The notes under the pieces: generated by a model
The model's input: the letters and a program-made list of their open reading frames with translations, nothing else
The model's database searches: none
Told to the model about the DNA's origin: nothing
Shown: piece after piece, positions 27,048-36,351 of the stretch
How positions within the stretch are numbered: position 1 is the stretch's first letter
Layout of the letters: each line of letters starts with the position of its first letter
Source of the DNA: Streptosporangium canum
Lineage (GTDB): Bacteria > Actinomycetota > Actinomycetes > Streptosporangiales > Streptosporangiaceae
Length of the DNA stretch: 64,000 bases
Assembly (NCBI RefSeq): GCF_900113865.1
Contig: NZ_FOQY01000001.1
Span: 256,877-320,876 of the forward strand
Direction: 5' to 3'
Position numbers and translations under genes: made by a program

Positions 27048-27221
27048 TCATCCGCGCTCCGCTTCCCGGCGCTCGATGATCCTGCGGGTGAAGGGGATGA
27101 TCTCCACGATCTTGGCCCCCAGGTAGGCGGCGCCGAAGGCGAAGACGAGGAGCAACCAGGGGCTCTCCCAGAATCCACTCATGATCACAAAGACGTTCAG
27201 GACGGCGTCGAGCAGAGGCAT
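27048..27221 (-). CDS. 57-residue membrane protein between purH and folD
   Basis: Small reading frame starting MPLLDAVLNVFVIMSGFWES, with one membrane helix (PWLLLVFAFGAAYLGAKIVEI) and a basic cytoplasmic tail ending RRIIERREAERG. ATG at 27221 is preceded by GGAG eight bases upstream. The stop at 27048 lies 21 bases before folD. Coding is supported by the ribosome site, the helix and the operon position; function unknown. Confidence 0.65.
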   Translation of the reverse strand: MPLLDAVLNVFVIMSGFWESPWLLLVFAFGAAYLGAKIVEIIPFTRRIIERREAERG

Positions 27222-27384
27222 GAGGGAGTCTCCACAGAGGCGGGGGCAGGGATGCGCTTCAGGTTAACCGGGGTTTAAACCTTCTCCGGCCAGAAAATCC
27301 TGTCCGCTCCGCCACTTTCCTGTCTCCGGTGTACGGCCGCCACACGTGTGCGTCGGCCGTACACCCTCCTGGAGATCGGCGGGA

Positions 27385-28929
27385 TCAGTGGAAGAAGTGG
27401 CGGGTGCCGGTGAAGTAGAGCGTGACCCCGGCGGCCTCGGCCGCGGCGATCACTTCCCCGTCCCTGATGGAGCCGCCGGGCTCCACGATCGCCTTCACCC
27501 CGGCGTCGATGAGCACCTGCGGGCCGTCGGCGAACGGGAAGAACGCGTCGGAGGCCGCGGCGGAACCCCGGGCGCGCTCACCCGCGCGGGAGACCGCGAG
27601 CTGCGCCGAGTCGACGCGGTTGACCTGGCCCATGCCGACGCCGACACTCGCGCCGTCGGCGGCGAGCAGGATCGCGTTGGACTTCACCGAACGGCAGGCC
27701 TTCCAGGCGAAGGCCAGGTCGGCGAGGACCTCGGCGGAGGCCGCGGGGCCCGCCTTGAGCTCCCAGGAGGACGGGTCGTCGCCGGGGGCGTTCACCCGGT
27801 CGGCGGTCTGCACCAGCAGGCCGCCGTCGATCCGGCGGAACTCGGCCGGGTTGCCCGGCCCCTGCGGGCAGGACAGCAGCCGGATGTTCTTCTTCTCGGT
27901 GAGCACGGCCAGCGCCTCGGCGGTGAAGGCCGGAGCCACCACGACCTCGGTGAACACCTCGGCGATCTGCCGGGCCAGCTCCTCGGTGACCTCGCCGTTG
28001 ACCGCGATCACGCCGCCGTAGGCGGAGACCGGGTCGCAGGCGTTGGCCTTGCGGTGCGCCTCGGCCACGTCGGCGCCGACCGCGATGCCGCACGGGTTCT
28101 GGTGCTTGATGATCGCCACGGCGGGCCCGGCGAAGTCCCAGGCGGCCCGCCAGGCGGCGTCGGCGTCGAGGTAGTTGTTGTAGGACATCTCCTTGCCGTG
28201 CAGCTGCTCGGCGTTGGCCAGGCCGTCCTGCCCGCCGGAGTAGAGCGCCGCGCCCTGGTGCGGGTTCTCGCCGTAGCGCAGCGGCGACTTGAGACTCCAG
28301 GCGGCGCCCATGTAGCGCGGCCAGGAGTCCTCCTCGGCCGCGTAGACGTCGGCGAACCAGGAGGCCACCGCGGTGTCGTAGGCGGCGGTGTGGGCGTACG
28401 CGGCCCCGGCGAGCCGGCGGCGCTCGGTGAAGGTGAAGCCGCCCTCGGCCACCGCGGCGAGCACGTCGCCGTAGGCGCCGGGGTCGACCACGATCGCGGC
28501 GGTGCCGTGGTTCTTGGCCGCGGCGCGGATCATCGCGGGGCCGCCGATGTCGATCTGCTCGACGCACTCGCGGTCGGAGGCTCCGGAGGCCACCGTCTCC
28601 TGGAACGGGTAGAGGTTGACCACCACCAGCTCGAAGGGGTCGATCTCCAGCTCTTCGAGCTGCTTGACGTGGGCGGGGTTGCCGCTGTCGGCCAGCAGGC
28701 CGGCGTGCACGCGCGGGTGGAGGGTCTTGACGCGGCCGTCGAGGCACTCGGGGAACCCGGTCAGCGCCTCGACCGGAGTGACGGGGACACCGAACGAAGC
28801 GATCTTCGCGGCGGTGCCGCCGGTGGAGACGATCTCCACACCCGCGGCGTCGAGGCCGCGAGCCAGCTCCTCCAGCCCGCTCTTGTCATACACAGCGATC
28901 AACGCGCGCCGGATGGCGATGCGGGTCAC
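27385..28929 (-). CDS. purH: Bifunctional AICAR formyltransferase/IMP cyclohydrolase
   Basis: PurH of 514 residues catalysing the last two steps of IMP synthesis. The N-terminal MGS-like cyclohydrolase domain begins [21 protein letters not shown] and shows STGGTAAKI and [16 protein letters not shown]. The C-terminal AICAR transformylase domain includes [14 protein letters not shown], the KHQNPCGIA motif and the C-terminal [12 protein letters not shown] with TGTRHFFH. The GTG at 28929 has AGGAGG eight bases upstream and is preferred to a longer frame. It follows purN after 46 bases. Confidence 0.96.
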   Translation of the reverse strand: MTRIAIRRALIAVYDKSGLEELARGLDAAGVEIVSTGGTAAKIASFGVPVTPVEALTGFPECLDGRVKTLHPRVHAGLLADSGNPAHVKQLEELEIDPFELVVVNLYPFQETVASGASDRECVEQIDIGGPAMIRAAAKNHGTAAIVVDPGAYGDVLAAVAEGGFTFTERRRLAGAAYAHTAAYDTAVASWFADVYAAEEDSWPRYMGAAWSLKSPLRYGENPHQGAALYSGGQDGLANAEQLHGKEMSYNNYLDADAAWRAAWDFAGPAVAIIKHQNPCGIAVGADVAEAHRKANACDPVSAYGGVIAVNGEVTEELARQIAEVFTEVVVAPAFTAEALAVLTEKKNIRLLSCPQGPGNPAEFRRIDGGLLVQTADRVNAPGDDPSSWELKAGPAASAEVLADLAFAWKACRSVKSNAILLAADGASVGVGMGQVNRVDSAQLAVSRAGERARGSAAASDAFFPFADGPQVLIDAGVKAIVEPGGSIRDGEVIAAAEAAGVTLYFTGTRHFFH

Positions 28930-28975
28930 TTCTTGGTCCTCCTGTTTGGTTCCGGTTTCATCCGGGGCGCCCGGC

Positions 28976-29596
28976 TCATCCACCGGGTCGTCCGAAGCGA
29001 AAGGTCCTGCCGGTCACGGTCCAGCCCTCACGGGCCATCCGACCGACGGTGTCGACGAGCAGGCTCCGCTCGACGGTCTTGATGCGCTCGTGCAGGGCTG
29101 CCTCGTCGTCGCCGTCCAGCACGGGCACGGCCTCCTGGGCGATGATCGGCCCGGTGTCGACTCCGGCGTCGGCGAGCATCACGGTGCAGCCGGTGATCCG
29201 CACGCCGTACGCGAGGGCGTCGCGGACCCCGTGCGCGCCGGGGAAGGAGGGCAGCAGCGCGGGATGGGTGTTGAGAACGGGGAAGGCGGTCAGCGTCGGC
29301 GCGCCGAGGATCTTCATGAATCCCGCGCAGACGACCAGGTCCGGCCGGTGCTCGGCGATCCGCGCGGCGATCCCCCGGTCCCAGGCGTCCCGGCGCGGGT
29401 GGTCGGCCAGCCTCTCGACGAAGGTGGGGACACCGGCGCGCTCCGCGCGGGCCAATCCCTCGATACCGTCGCGATCGGCACCCACCGCTACGATCCGGGC
29501 ACCATAAGCCTCATCTGCCACAGCGTCCAGTAAGGCCTGTAGGTTGGTCCCAGAACCGGACACGAGGACCACAAGCCGAGCGGCCTGGGATGACAC
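28976..29596 (-). CDS. purN: Phosphoribosylglycinamide formyltransferase
   Basis: GAR transformylase of 206 residues, using 10-formyl-tetrahydrofolate in purine synthesis. It has the phosphate-binding [18 protein letters not shown] motif, the [10 protein letters not shown] segment, [16 protein letters not shown] with the catalytic His, and the Asp in [22 protein letters not shown] at 29596 with GGAG seven bases upstream. First gene of the purN-purH-folD group. In mycobacteria and streptomycetes purN is preceded by perM and sucCD; here foreign-looking genes intervene. Confidence 0.95.
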   Translation of the reverse strand: MSSQAARLVVLVSGSGTNLQALLDAVADEAYGARIVAVGADRDGIEGLARAERAGVPTFVERLADHPRRDAWDRGIAARIAEHRPDLVVCAGFMKILGAPTLTAFPVLNTHPALLPSFPGAHGVRDALAYGVRITGCTVMLADAGVDTGPIIAQEAVPVLDGDDEAALHERIKTVERSLLVDTVGRMAREGWTVTGRTFRFGRPGG

Positions 29597-29675
29597 CGAC
29601 GCACTCCATTCGGACGGGGACTCACGCCGCTGCAAGGGTATCGGCCTGTCCACTCACGCGATGCAAGGAGGTCAG

Positions 29676-30086
29676 GTGACGACTCCCGTCCAGGCACGGC
29701 CGGCGGAGGGTGCGGGACGGCGGGCGTTGTGGCTCGCCTTCGCCTCGGTGGTGTTGACTCTGATACTCCCTCTGGCGGGGCTCGTCATGTCGGTTTTCGC
29801 CCTCGTCGTCTCGGTCCGCGCGATCCGGGCCCTGCGTTCGGTGACGAAGCCGGTGACCCCCGCGATCGTCGGCATCGTCGTGGCGTCGCTGGCACTGCTG
29901 ATCTCCGCCGGGGTGACCGCGATGCAGTTCTACTTCAGCGACGAGCTGGCGGCCTACACCGAGTGCGGCAGGGGCGCGGGCACCGTCACCGCGCAGAACG
30001 AGTGCGTGGACCAGCTCGAACGGGCGATGGAGAAGAAGATGCCCTTCGTCCGGCCCGGCGACGTGCAGTTCCCGTTCCCTCCCTGA
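29676..30086 (+). CDS. Two-helix membrane protein with cysteine pair
   Basis: Hypothetical protein of 136 residues. A short polar N-terminus is followed by ALWLAFASVVLTLILPLAGLVMSVFALVVSV, then an RAIRALRSV loop and a second helix (PAIVGIVVASLALLISAGVTAM). The C-terminal outside segment has two cysteines (TECGRG and NECVDQ) that may form a disulfide. The GTG at 29676 has GGAGG four bases upstream; the ATG at 29661 is possible. Divergent from purN. Function unknown. Confidence 0.72.
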   Translation: MTTPVQARPAEGAGRRALWLAFASVVLTLILPLAGLVMSVFALVVSVRAIRALRSVTKPVTPAIVGIVVASLALLISAGVTAMQFYFSDELAAYTECGRGAGTVTAQNECVDQLERAMEKKMPFVRPGDVQFPFPP

Positions 30087-30121
30087 GCTCCGTACATTTC
30101 CTGCCTTAACCCCGGTACGGC

Positions 30122-30151
30122 TTCACCGTAATCGTCCACTCCGGACATAAT
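30122..30151 (+). promoter_or_regulatory. Candidate promoter of the HEPN/ATPase cassette
   Basis: TTCACC (30122-30127) and CATAAT (30146-30151) are separated by 18 bases, the only good pair in the 183-base gap before the cassette. The predicted leader of about 110 bases holds a seven-codon frame (MSRGGAS, 30187-30210) and a CCCCC-TTCC-GGGGG hairpin near 30237-30250. Confidence 0.5.
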
Positions 30152-30269
30152 CCCCGGTAGAACAGGCCAGAGGACGAGCAGCAGCATGAGCCGTGGCGGA
30201 GCCTCGTGAAGACTGCAGCGTTCCGAGCGAATGCTCCCCCCTTCCGGGGGTGCTCAATAAGATCCGAAT

Positions 30270-30731
30270 GTGTCCCAGCCGCCGCCCCAAGCGCAGAACT
30301 ACGCTCAAGCCGCCCGTCGTCATTACGACGACGCCGTCTATCTACACAACGACGGCCGACTGCCCAACGCCGACCACCACTACGGCTTCTCGGTGGAATG
30401 CGCCCTGAAAAGCCTTCTGCTGCGTTACCTCAACGCGACCATGGCGTCGCCTAACGGTATGCCATCGACCATCGATGCGAGCGGCAGGCCCAAGAAGCAT
30501 GGACATCTTCCCGGCATCTGGTCCGACGTGGCGATTCTGGCCCACGGCCGATCTGGTAGCACACTGGCTGGTGTGCTGACCGCCTCCGCCCCCTTCGCCA
30601 CCTGGGATGTCGCCGATCGCTACCACGGCAACCCGCCGCTCGGCACGACCACGGTGAACCAACGTAAAGCAGCCGCTACCCAGATCCTCGCTCTACACGA
30701 GCAGGCGCTCATTATCGGAGTTCTTCAGTGA
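30270..30731 (+). CDS. HEPN-domain protein, first gene of cassette
   Basis: Small soluble protein of 153 residues, GTG start. The N-terminal half (NYAQAARRHYDDAVYLHNDGRLPNADHHYGFSVECALKSLLL) has the helical spacing of HEPN domains. R73-P-K-K-H-G-H79 (RPKKHGHL) resembles the Rx4-6H motif of HEPN ribonucleases, with five residues between Arg and the second His. Its stop overlaps the next gene's GTG by four bases (GTGA), so the two are coupled. HEPN proteins are often RNA-cutting toxins or effectors in conflict systems; whether this one is catalytic is inference. GC content is visibly lower than in the flanking core genes. Confidence 0.65.
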   Translation: MSQPPPQAQNYAQAARRHYDDAVYLHNDGRLPNADHHYGFSVECALKSLLLRYLNATMASPNGMPSTIDASGRPKKHGHLPGIWSDVAILAHGRSGSTLAGVLTASAPFATWDVADRYHGNPPLGTTTVNQRKAAATQILALHEQALIIGVLQ

Positions 30732-32068
30732 GCCCTTCCTCTGTCACCGTCCGCTTCGACGAGGCTTGGCCCATCGCCGTCGCCATAGCTCGGAAGGCAG
30801 CCGCTCAGGGCATCGACAGCGTGCTGGTGCGCGATGTTCTCGGACGTCTCTGCCTCGCTCTCGACGATCGGCGCAGGGAGCTTTCGCAGGACTCCGTCGA
30901 GCGATGGCGCGCTGACATGACCGAAGGTCTCGGCCGGTACGCCGCCTCCAACACGGTGTTGCTGGCCTCCGATCTCTTCGCGGCAGGGGCCGTCTTCGAT
31001 TCCCCCCGCTTGGTCGATGAACCGGGACTAGAGGGCAGTTCGGAGCAGGGACGCATCCGCGCGCTGGACAACACCGTGGTGGGTGAGGACTGGGCACGTG
31101 TCACCACGCCCTCGGCCGAGACCTCCGGCGGCCGGACCGCGCGTATAGCGCTGTATGGCTTCAAGGGCGGCGTCGGCCGATCAACGGCGACGTTCATGCT
31201 CGGCAAGCATCTCGCCGACCAGGGGCGGTGTGTCCTTGTAATCGATCTCGACCTAGAGTCACCAGGCTCCGGTCCTCTTCTTCTCATCGAGGATGAGATG
31301 CCCAAGTACGGCCTGGTCGACTATCTCGTCGAATCCGCCCTCGGCAACGCCGAAGGGCTAGACCTGGTGGCGCCGGCATCTGGCGTACCGGTTACCGGGA
31401 ACGGCGAGCTATGGGTTGCTCCAGCGCGAGGGCACGGCTCCGACACGGTGCCGTATGCGTATGTCGACAAGCTCAACCGTGTCTACGCGGATGTTCCCGG
31501 CAGCGCATTCCCTGCCTTCGCTGACCGGCTGGAACAGGCCGTGGCAGCCTGTGAGTCAGCTGTCGCCGAACGGAGTCGCCAACCGGATGTCATCCTGCTC
31601 GATAGCCGGGCCGGTATTCACGACATCGCCGCGATCACCATCTCCAGGTTGTGCGACCTTGCGCTGCTCTTCGGCTCCGACAACAGCCAGACGTGGAATG
31701 GTTACCGTGATCTGTTCACCGCCTGGAGAACATCTGGCCAGGCGGTGGCGATCCGCGAGAAACTGCGGATGGTTGCCTCGATGGTTCCGGACAAGCAGCG
31801 CGCCGACTATCTGGAGTCGTTCCGTGAACATGCCTGGACGTGCTTCTCCACGCTTTACGACGACCTACCGGCCGGTGACCAGACCGGCTTCAACCCAAGC
31901 CCCGAGGACATCTATGCCCCTCATTCCCCTATTCCGATCCTGTTCACCCTGGACCTGGTCGGACTTGACGGAGCGACCAGCCAGGGATGGAGCCAACGGA
32001 CATTCGTGCAGGCCGCATATGGTGAATTCTTGAACACCGCCACTCATCTCATCGGCGAAGGGCTGTGA
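30728..32068 (+). CDS. KGGVGR-type deviant Walker ATPase, second gene of cassette
   Basis: Protein of 446 residues. The first 130 residues are helical and unrecognised. Residues 146-152 read KGGVGRS, the ParA/MinD-like deviant P-loop in which the usual KT is RS. VIDLDLESPGSG (about 171-182) matches the second signature of this class and VILLDSRAGIHD (about residues 285-296) the Walker B. Usual partners of such ATPases are membranes, DNA or regulatory complexes. GTG start overlapping the HEPN stop; the 3' end overlaps the next gene by one base. Codon use is less GC-biased (codons such as CTA and GTA appear). Likely the motor or sensor of the three-gene unit. Confidence 0.8.
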   Translation: MSPSSVTVRFDEAWPIAVAIARKAAAQGIDSVLVRDVLGRLCLALDDRRRELSQDSVERWRADMTEGLGRYAASNTVLLASDLFAAGAVFDSPRLVDEPGLEGSSEQGRIRALDNTVVGEDWARVTTPSAETSGGRTARIALYGFKGGVGRSTATFMLGKHLADQGRCVLVIDLDLESPGSGPLLLIEDEMPKYGLVDYLVESALGNAEGLDLVAPASGVPVTGNGELWVAPARGHGSDTVPYAYVDKLNRVYADVPGSAFPAFADRLEQAVAACESAVAERSRQPDVILLDSRAGIHDIAAITISRLCDLALLFGSDNSQTWNGYRDLFTAWRTSGQAVAIREKLRMVASMVPDKQRADYLESFREHAWTCFSTLYDDLPAGDQTGFNPSPEDIYAPHSPIPILFTLDLVGLDGATSQGWSQRTFVQAAYGEFLNTATHLIGEGL

Positions 32069-33525
32069 TGACCGCTCCTCTCGGAGCCGAGGAACTCCGC
32101 ACGCTGCTCAACGACTCGCTGCCGAGTGCACAGGATGCGGACACCATCGAGCCGACCGTCAACACGCTGTTCACCCCGGATAGTCACCGCCGCGCGCTGG
32201 ACGTGGACACTACTGTCGTCATGGGCGGGCGTGGCGTCGGCAAAACGTTCTGGTTCCGGTCTCTGCGCAACGACCGACTGCGTGCAGTGGCGGCCCACGA
32301 GTACCGTATCGACCGGCTCACCCGGGTGACAGTCGACGCGGGCTACGGTGCAGACATCGCCCCCGAGCGCTATCCGGGGTCCGCGGAACTGCGCAGCCTG
32401 ATAGACGCCGACATCACCCCCCGGGATCTGTGGGACACAGTGCTACTTGTCGCACTCGGGCTGAGGGACCTCGACGGCATTCCCTCCTGGAAGGAGCGCA
32501 TCCGGTGGGTGCGCGAACACCCCGCTGAGCGGGACCAGACCATCGCCGAAGCCGATCGCCAGGCCAAAACCGATGGGGTCTTGCGGATGATCCTCTTCGA
32601 TGCCCTGGAGCATCTCCACCGCGACCGCCGTCAGGCAGACCAACTCGTCGCCGGCATCCTTCAGCTTGCTCTAGAACTACGGCTGAGCACTCGCAACATT
32701 CGCTTCAAGATCTTCATTCGGCCCGACATGTTCGATGGAGCGCTGCTGTCCTTCCCAGACGCGTCGAAGCTCGCTTCGAACGCAGCCAGCCTGAAGTGGT
32801 CGCCGCCCAATCTGTACGGCCTGCTCTTCCAATATCTCGGCAATCACTTCTCCTCTCTGGCAGAACGATTCCGGGCGACTCTCCCCGGCTGGACCGAACC
32901 CACCGCCGGCCGATACCTTCCGCCTCCTTCCCTTCTCGGTGACGAACAGCAGCAGTCCGCGTTGTTCGCGACGATCGCCGGCCCCTACATGGGAGCGAAT
33001 TTCCGTAAAGGCCACACTTACACATGGCTTCCCAATCACCTGATGGACGGGGCCGAGCAAGTCAGCCCGCGCAGCTTCCTCAGTGCGCTGGCCAAGGCCG
33101 TGGAGGAGACGACCTCACAGTACGCGGCCCATGAATATGCCATCCATCACGAAGGCATCCGTCGAGGCGTACAGGCGGCTTCCACGACACGCGTGGCGGA
33201 AATCAAGGAGGACCTGCCCTGGGTGCAGACGGCCATCGCCCCCTTGGCCGGCCAGCAGGTACCGATCGACGAGAGCAGCGTGATCGGCCTGTGGACCGAG
33301 CACGAGCTGACGAAGTCGCTCCAACGACAGGCAGCAGATCTCGTCGAAGGTGAGACGGTGAGGACCGGCCCACGGTATCCCGACCGCTACCCCGGCCTCA
33401 TCAAGGAACTCATCGACCTGGGCGTGATGAGACGCCGTAAGGACGACCGTATTGACCTTCCCGACGTTTACCGCATCGCCTTCTCCATCGGTCGCAAGGG
33501 TGGCGTGCCAAAGGTCAAGGCATAG
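32068..33525 (+). CDS. P-loop ATPase resembling the Sll1717 family, third gene of cassette
   Basis: STAND/AAA-like NTPase of 485 residues. The Walker A is GGRGVGKT at residues 53-60 and the Walker B is ILFDALE with Asp178 and Glu181. A phrase KIFIRPDMFD near residue 220 matches the sensor region typical of Sll1717-like P-loop ATPases. The C-terminal third (about 390-475) looks like a winged-helix (LIKELIDLGVMRRRKDDRIDLPDVYRIAF). ATG at 32068 shares one base with the upstream stop; a GTG at 32065 is possible. Family assignment is by eye. Its position suggests it works with the KGGVGR ATPase and HEPN protein. Confidence 0.72.
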   Translation: MTAPLGAEELRTLLNDSLPSAQDADTIEPTVNTLFTPDSHRRALDVDTTVVMGGRGVGKTFWFRSLRNDRLRAVAAHEYRIDRLTRVTVDAGYGADIAPERYPGSAELRSLIDADITPRDLWDTVLLVALGLRDLDGIPSWKERIRWVREHPAERDQTIAEADRQAKTDGVLRMILFDALEHLHRDRRQADQLVAGILQLALELRLSTRNIRFKIFIRPDMFDGALLSFPDASKLASNAASLKWSPPNLYGLLFQYLGNHFSSLAERFRATLPGWTEPTAGRYLPPPSLLGDEQQQSALFATIAGPYMGANFRKGHTYTWLPNHLMDGAEQVSPRSFLSALAKAVEETTSQYAAHEYAIHHEGIRRGVQAASTTRVAEIKEDLPWVQTAIAPLAGQQVPIDESSVIGLWTEHELTKSLQRQAADLVEGETVRTGPRYPDRYPGLIKELIDLGVMRRRKDDRIDLPDVYRIAFSIGRKGGVPKVKA

Positions 33526-33650
33526 CCCTCGACCCATGCGACAGCCGCGCCCGGAAGCAGACGGCGGACCCGCCGGGCCGGATGCCGCCGCGCTATTCCA
33601 GACCTCCATCTCCATGATGCAGATCGCGGGGGGATACCGGCGCGGGAGAC

Positions 33651-35312
33651 TCAGTCGCGGTCCCAGGCGTAGGGGTCCAGGTAGATCACGTGGCCGCCCT
33701 TGTCGTCGGACTCGTCGACGATGTCGCGCCGGGGCGGGCGCGGCGGTTCGCGGTCGCGGGTCTTCGGAGGGTTCTCCGCCGCCGCCGAGGCGTGCTCGTC
33801 CTCCCAGTCGTCCCTGATGACCGGGATCGGCTGGGTGTCGCACTCGGTGGCGTCCAGCCAGTGGCCGGGGAGCATGCAGGGGCTGTCCGGCTCGGCGAGC
33901 CCGACCTTGCCCGCCACCGTCCCCGCGGCCTTGGCGATCTTCGCTCCCGCCTTGCGGACCGGCGCGGTGGCCGTGCCGACCTTGGCGGCGGCCTTGGTCA
34001 CCGCCGTGTTCTGCCCTCGGAAGATCAGCCACCAGTTGGCCAGGCCCGCCGAGATGCCCGCGGCGACGCCCACCTCCAGCGTCACCGAGAGCATGACCTC
34101 CCACGCCGCCGGGCCGACCGCGGCGAGTCTCGTCCCGCCCAGCGAACCGCCGGACAGCGCGGCCAGCAGCCCGGCCGTCGCGCCGGTCGCCAGCCCGCAG
34201 ACGAACCCCCACAGCGGCGCGCCCTCGAACGAGGGCGACGGCGCGATCCTGACACCCAGGACACCCGCCACCGCTCCGGCCGCGAACGGCAGCGCGATCA
34301 CCGCCATCACCCACGCCGGGGTGGGGCCCGCCTCCGGCAGGGCGCCCAGGATCGGCAGGCTCGGCACGGTCCCGAGCTGGACCCCGGTGGGCGCGACCAG
34401 CGTGCCGGCGCCGACCGCGAAGCCCGGACCGGCGATGTAGGCCATCCCCCAGATGACCGCGTTGAGCAGGTAGAGCCCCTGGACCAGCAGGAGCAGCAGG
34501 CCGCCGACGAAGCCGGGCGACAGGATGTCGGACAGCTCCTGGACCTGCTTGAAGTTGACCACGATGGCGCCGACCACCATGACGGCGCCCGCCATGAGCA
34601 TGATGCCCAGCGCGGCGGCCGAGGCCACCACGACCGAGCGCAGCCGTTCGGGCAGCAGGCGCAGCATCGACCGCCACGGCCCGATCGTCCTGGCGGTGGC
34701 CAGCGAGCCCGCGAGGAAGGCCACCACCAGGTGACTGACCAGCACGTCGCCGAGGAACGGCTGGGTGACCTCGTTCCGGGTGACCAGCGCGACGATCCCG
34801 GCCAGCAGCGCGTACGGCGCCGCCAGCGAGATGCCCGCCTGGGCGACCAGCACGAGCTGGGCCCGGCGCCGGGCGTTGGCCTCGTCCTTCGGGCTGTTCT
34901 TGGGTAGCCGGGCGGGCAGCCGCAGGCGCAGGTCGGCGTCGCGGGCCATCCAGATCCCGGCCCGGTACAGCAGGAAGGCCGGCAGCACCGTCAGGCCGAG
35001 CGGGAGCAGCCCGACCGCCCCGCCGGGGATCGCGAACCCCGCGTGGTGGGCCGCCAGCCAGATCTGCGCCGCCGTGCGGAACACCCCCGGCAGGCCCGGA
35101 CCGAGCGAGCCCTTGGGGGAGGCGATCCAGCCGACCAGGGTGAGCGTGGTGAGCACCGCCACACCTACGCCGAGCGTCCACGCGGCTGCGAGCATCCCGG
35201 AGACGGGAAGCGGCCGACGGACGTCGTCGTCGTCACCCGTGACGCCGGGCAGGGGGATACGGCTGAGGACGTTACGGGGAGCCGTCCGGAGCTGATCGAG
35301 AAGGGCCGTCAC
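33651..35312 (-). CDS. PerM-like / DUF6350 multi-pass membrane protein
   Basis: Membrane protein of 553 residues with roughly ten hydrophobic helices (for example MLAAAWTLGVGVAVLTTLTLVGWI) and a hydrophilic Pro/Asp-rich C-terminus. Its position between sucD and purN is that of PerM (Rv0955), a cell-division-associated membrane protein of mycobacteria, and of the DUF6350 protein in streptomycetes. Function here is inferred from position and fold. GTG start at 35312. It lies 163 bases downstream of sucD past a terminator, so it probably has its own promoter. Confidence 0.8.
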   Translation of the reverse strand: MTALLDQLRTAPRNVLSRIPLPGVTGDDDDVRRPLPVSGMLAAAWTLGVGVAVLTTLTLVGWIASPKGSLGPGLPGVFRTAAQIWLAAHHAGFAIPGGAVGLLPLGLTVLPAFLLYRAGIWMARDADLRLRLPARLPKNSPKDEANARRRAQLVLVAQAGISLAAPYALLAGIVALVTRNEVTQPFLGDVLVSHLVVAFLAGSLATARTIGPWRSMLRLLPERLRSVVVASAAALGIMLMAGAVMVVGAIVVNFKQVQELSDILSPGFVGGLLLLLVQGLYLLNAVIWGMAYIAGPGFAVGAGTLVAPTGVQLGTVPSLPILGALPEAGPTPAWVMAVIALPFAAGAVAGVLGVRIAPSPSFEGAPLWGFVCGLATGATAGLLAALSGGSLGGTRLAAVGPAAWEVMLSVTLEVGVAAGISAGLANWWLIFRGQNTAVTKAAAKVGTATAPVRKAGAKIAKAAGTVAGKVGLAEPDSPCMLPGHWLDATECDTQPIPVIRDDWEDEHASAAAENPPKTRDREPPRPPRRDIVDESDDKGGHVIYLDPYAWDRD

Positions 35313-35433
35313 AATAGTCGATGGTCTCAGGATCTTCCGCGTGGGAGAGACTCCTTCGCCCCGCGTGTCGCGTGCCGTACGGACAGCCGTCTGACGACAG
35401 GCGCCTGCCGTACGGGGAACCGCCGGGGAACAG

Positions 35434-35467
35434 GAAAGGCGCCCGGCAGGACATCGGGCGCCTTTTC
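35434..35467 (-). terminator. Intrinsic terminator of the sucCD operon
   Basis: AAAGGCGCCCG and its exact complement form an 11-base stem (13 with flanking G-U and G-C pairs), loop nine bases. It begins 9 bases after the sucD stop and is followed on the minus strand by TTTCCTG. Confidence 0.85.
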
Positions 35468-35475
35468 TGGTGAAA

Positions 35476-36351
35476 CTAGCGGGCCTGCATGACCTCGCGC
35501 ATCAGGCGGGCGGTCTCGCTCGGGGTCTTGCCGACGCGGACGCCGACCTTCTCCAGAGCCTCCTTCTTCGCCTGGGCGGTGCCGGCCGAGCCGGACACGA
35601 TCGCGCCCGCGTGGCCCATGGTCTTGCCCTCGGGGGCGGTGAAGCCCGCGACGTAGGCGACGACCGGCTTGGTCACGTGCTGCTCGATGTAGGCGGCGGC
35701 GCGCTCCTCGGCGTCTCCGCCGATCTCGCCGATCATCACGATCGCGTCGGTGGCCGGGTCGTCCTGGAAGGCCTGGAGGGCGTCGATGTGCGTGGTGCCG
35801 ATGACCGGGTCGCCACCGATGCCGACGGCGGTGGAGAAGCCGAAGTCGCGCAGCTCGTACATGAGCTGGTAGGTCAGCGTCCCGGACTTCGACACCAGGC
35901 CGATGCGGCCGGCGGTGGTGATGTCGGCGGGGATGATGCCGGCGTTGGAGGCGCCGGGCGAGGCGATGCCGGGGCAGTTCGGCCCGATGATGCGGGTCTT
36001 GTTGCCCTTGGCGACCGCGTAGGCCCAGAACTCGGTGGTGTCGTGGATCGGGACACCCTCGGTGATCACGACGCAGAGCGGGATCTCGGCGTCGATGGCC
36101 TCCTTGACGGCGTCCTTGGTGAACGCCGGGGGCACGAAGACGACCGACACGTCGGCGCCGGTCTCCTTGACGGCCTCGACGACGGTGCCGAAGACGGGCA
36201 GACCCTCGTGGGTGGTGCCGGCCTTGCGGGCGTTGACGCCGCCGACGACGCGGGCGCCGGAGGCGAGCATGCGGCGGGTGTGCTTGGTGCCCTCACCGCC
36301 GGTCATGCCCTGAACAATGATCTTGCTGTTCTCGGTCAGCCAGATAGCCAT
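35476..36351 (-). CDS. sucD: Succinyl-CoA synthetase alpha subunit
   Basis: Alpha subunit of 291 residues of the ADP-forming succinate-CoA ligase in the TCA cycle. The N-terminus [24 protein letters not shown] is family-typical. The CoA-binding Rossmann part includes [14 protein letters not shown] and the phosphorylated His lies in [17 protein letters not shown] (active-site GHAGA). The start overlaps the sucC stop by one base (TAATG), so the subunits are translationally coupled for 1:1 synthesis. A strong terminator follows. Confidence 0.97.
   Translation of the reverse strand: MAIWLTENSKIIVQGMTGGEGTKHTRRMLASGARVVGGVNARKAGTTHEGLPVFGTVVEAVKETGADVSVVFVPPAFTKDAVKEAIDAEIPLCVVITEGVPIHDTTEFWAYAVAKGNKTRIIGPNCPGIASPGASNAGIIPADITTAGRIGLVSKSGTLTYQLMYELRDFGFSTAVGIGGDPVIGTTHIDALQAFQDDPATDAIVMIGEIGGDAEERAAAYIEQHVTKPVVAYVAGFTAPEGKTMGHAGAIVSGSAGTAQAKKEALEKVGVRVGKTPSETARLMREVMQAR

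Noticed and set aside
30206-30454. Alternative plus-strand frame beginning before the HEPN gene
   Set aside because: Arg/Pro-rich product, a shadow of the HEPN gene and leader; the HEPN frame has family spacing and couples to the next gene.
29590-33660. Mobile element or integrase at the cassette edges
   Set aside because: No integrase, transposase, tRNA or obvious flanking direct repeat was found by eye.
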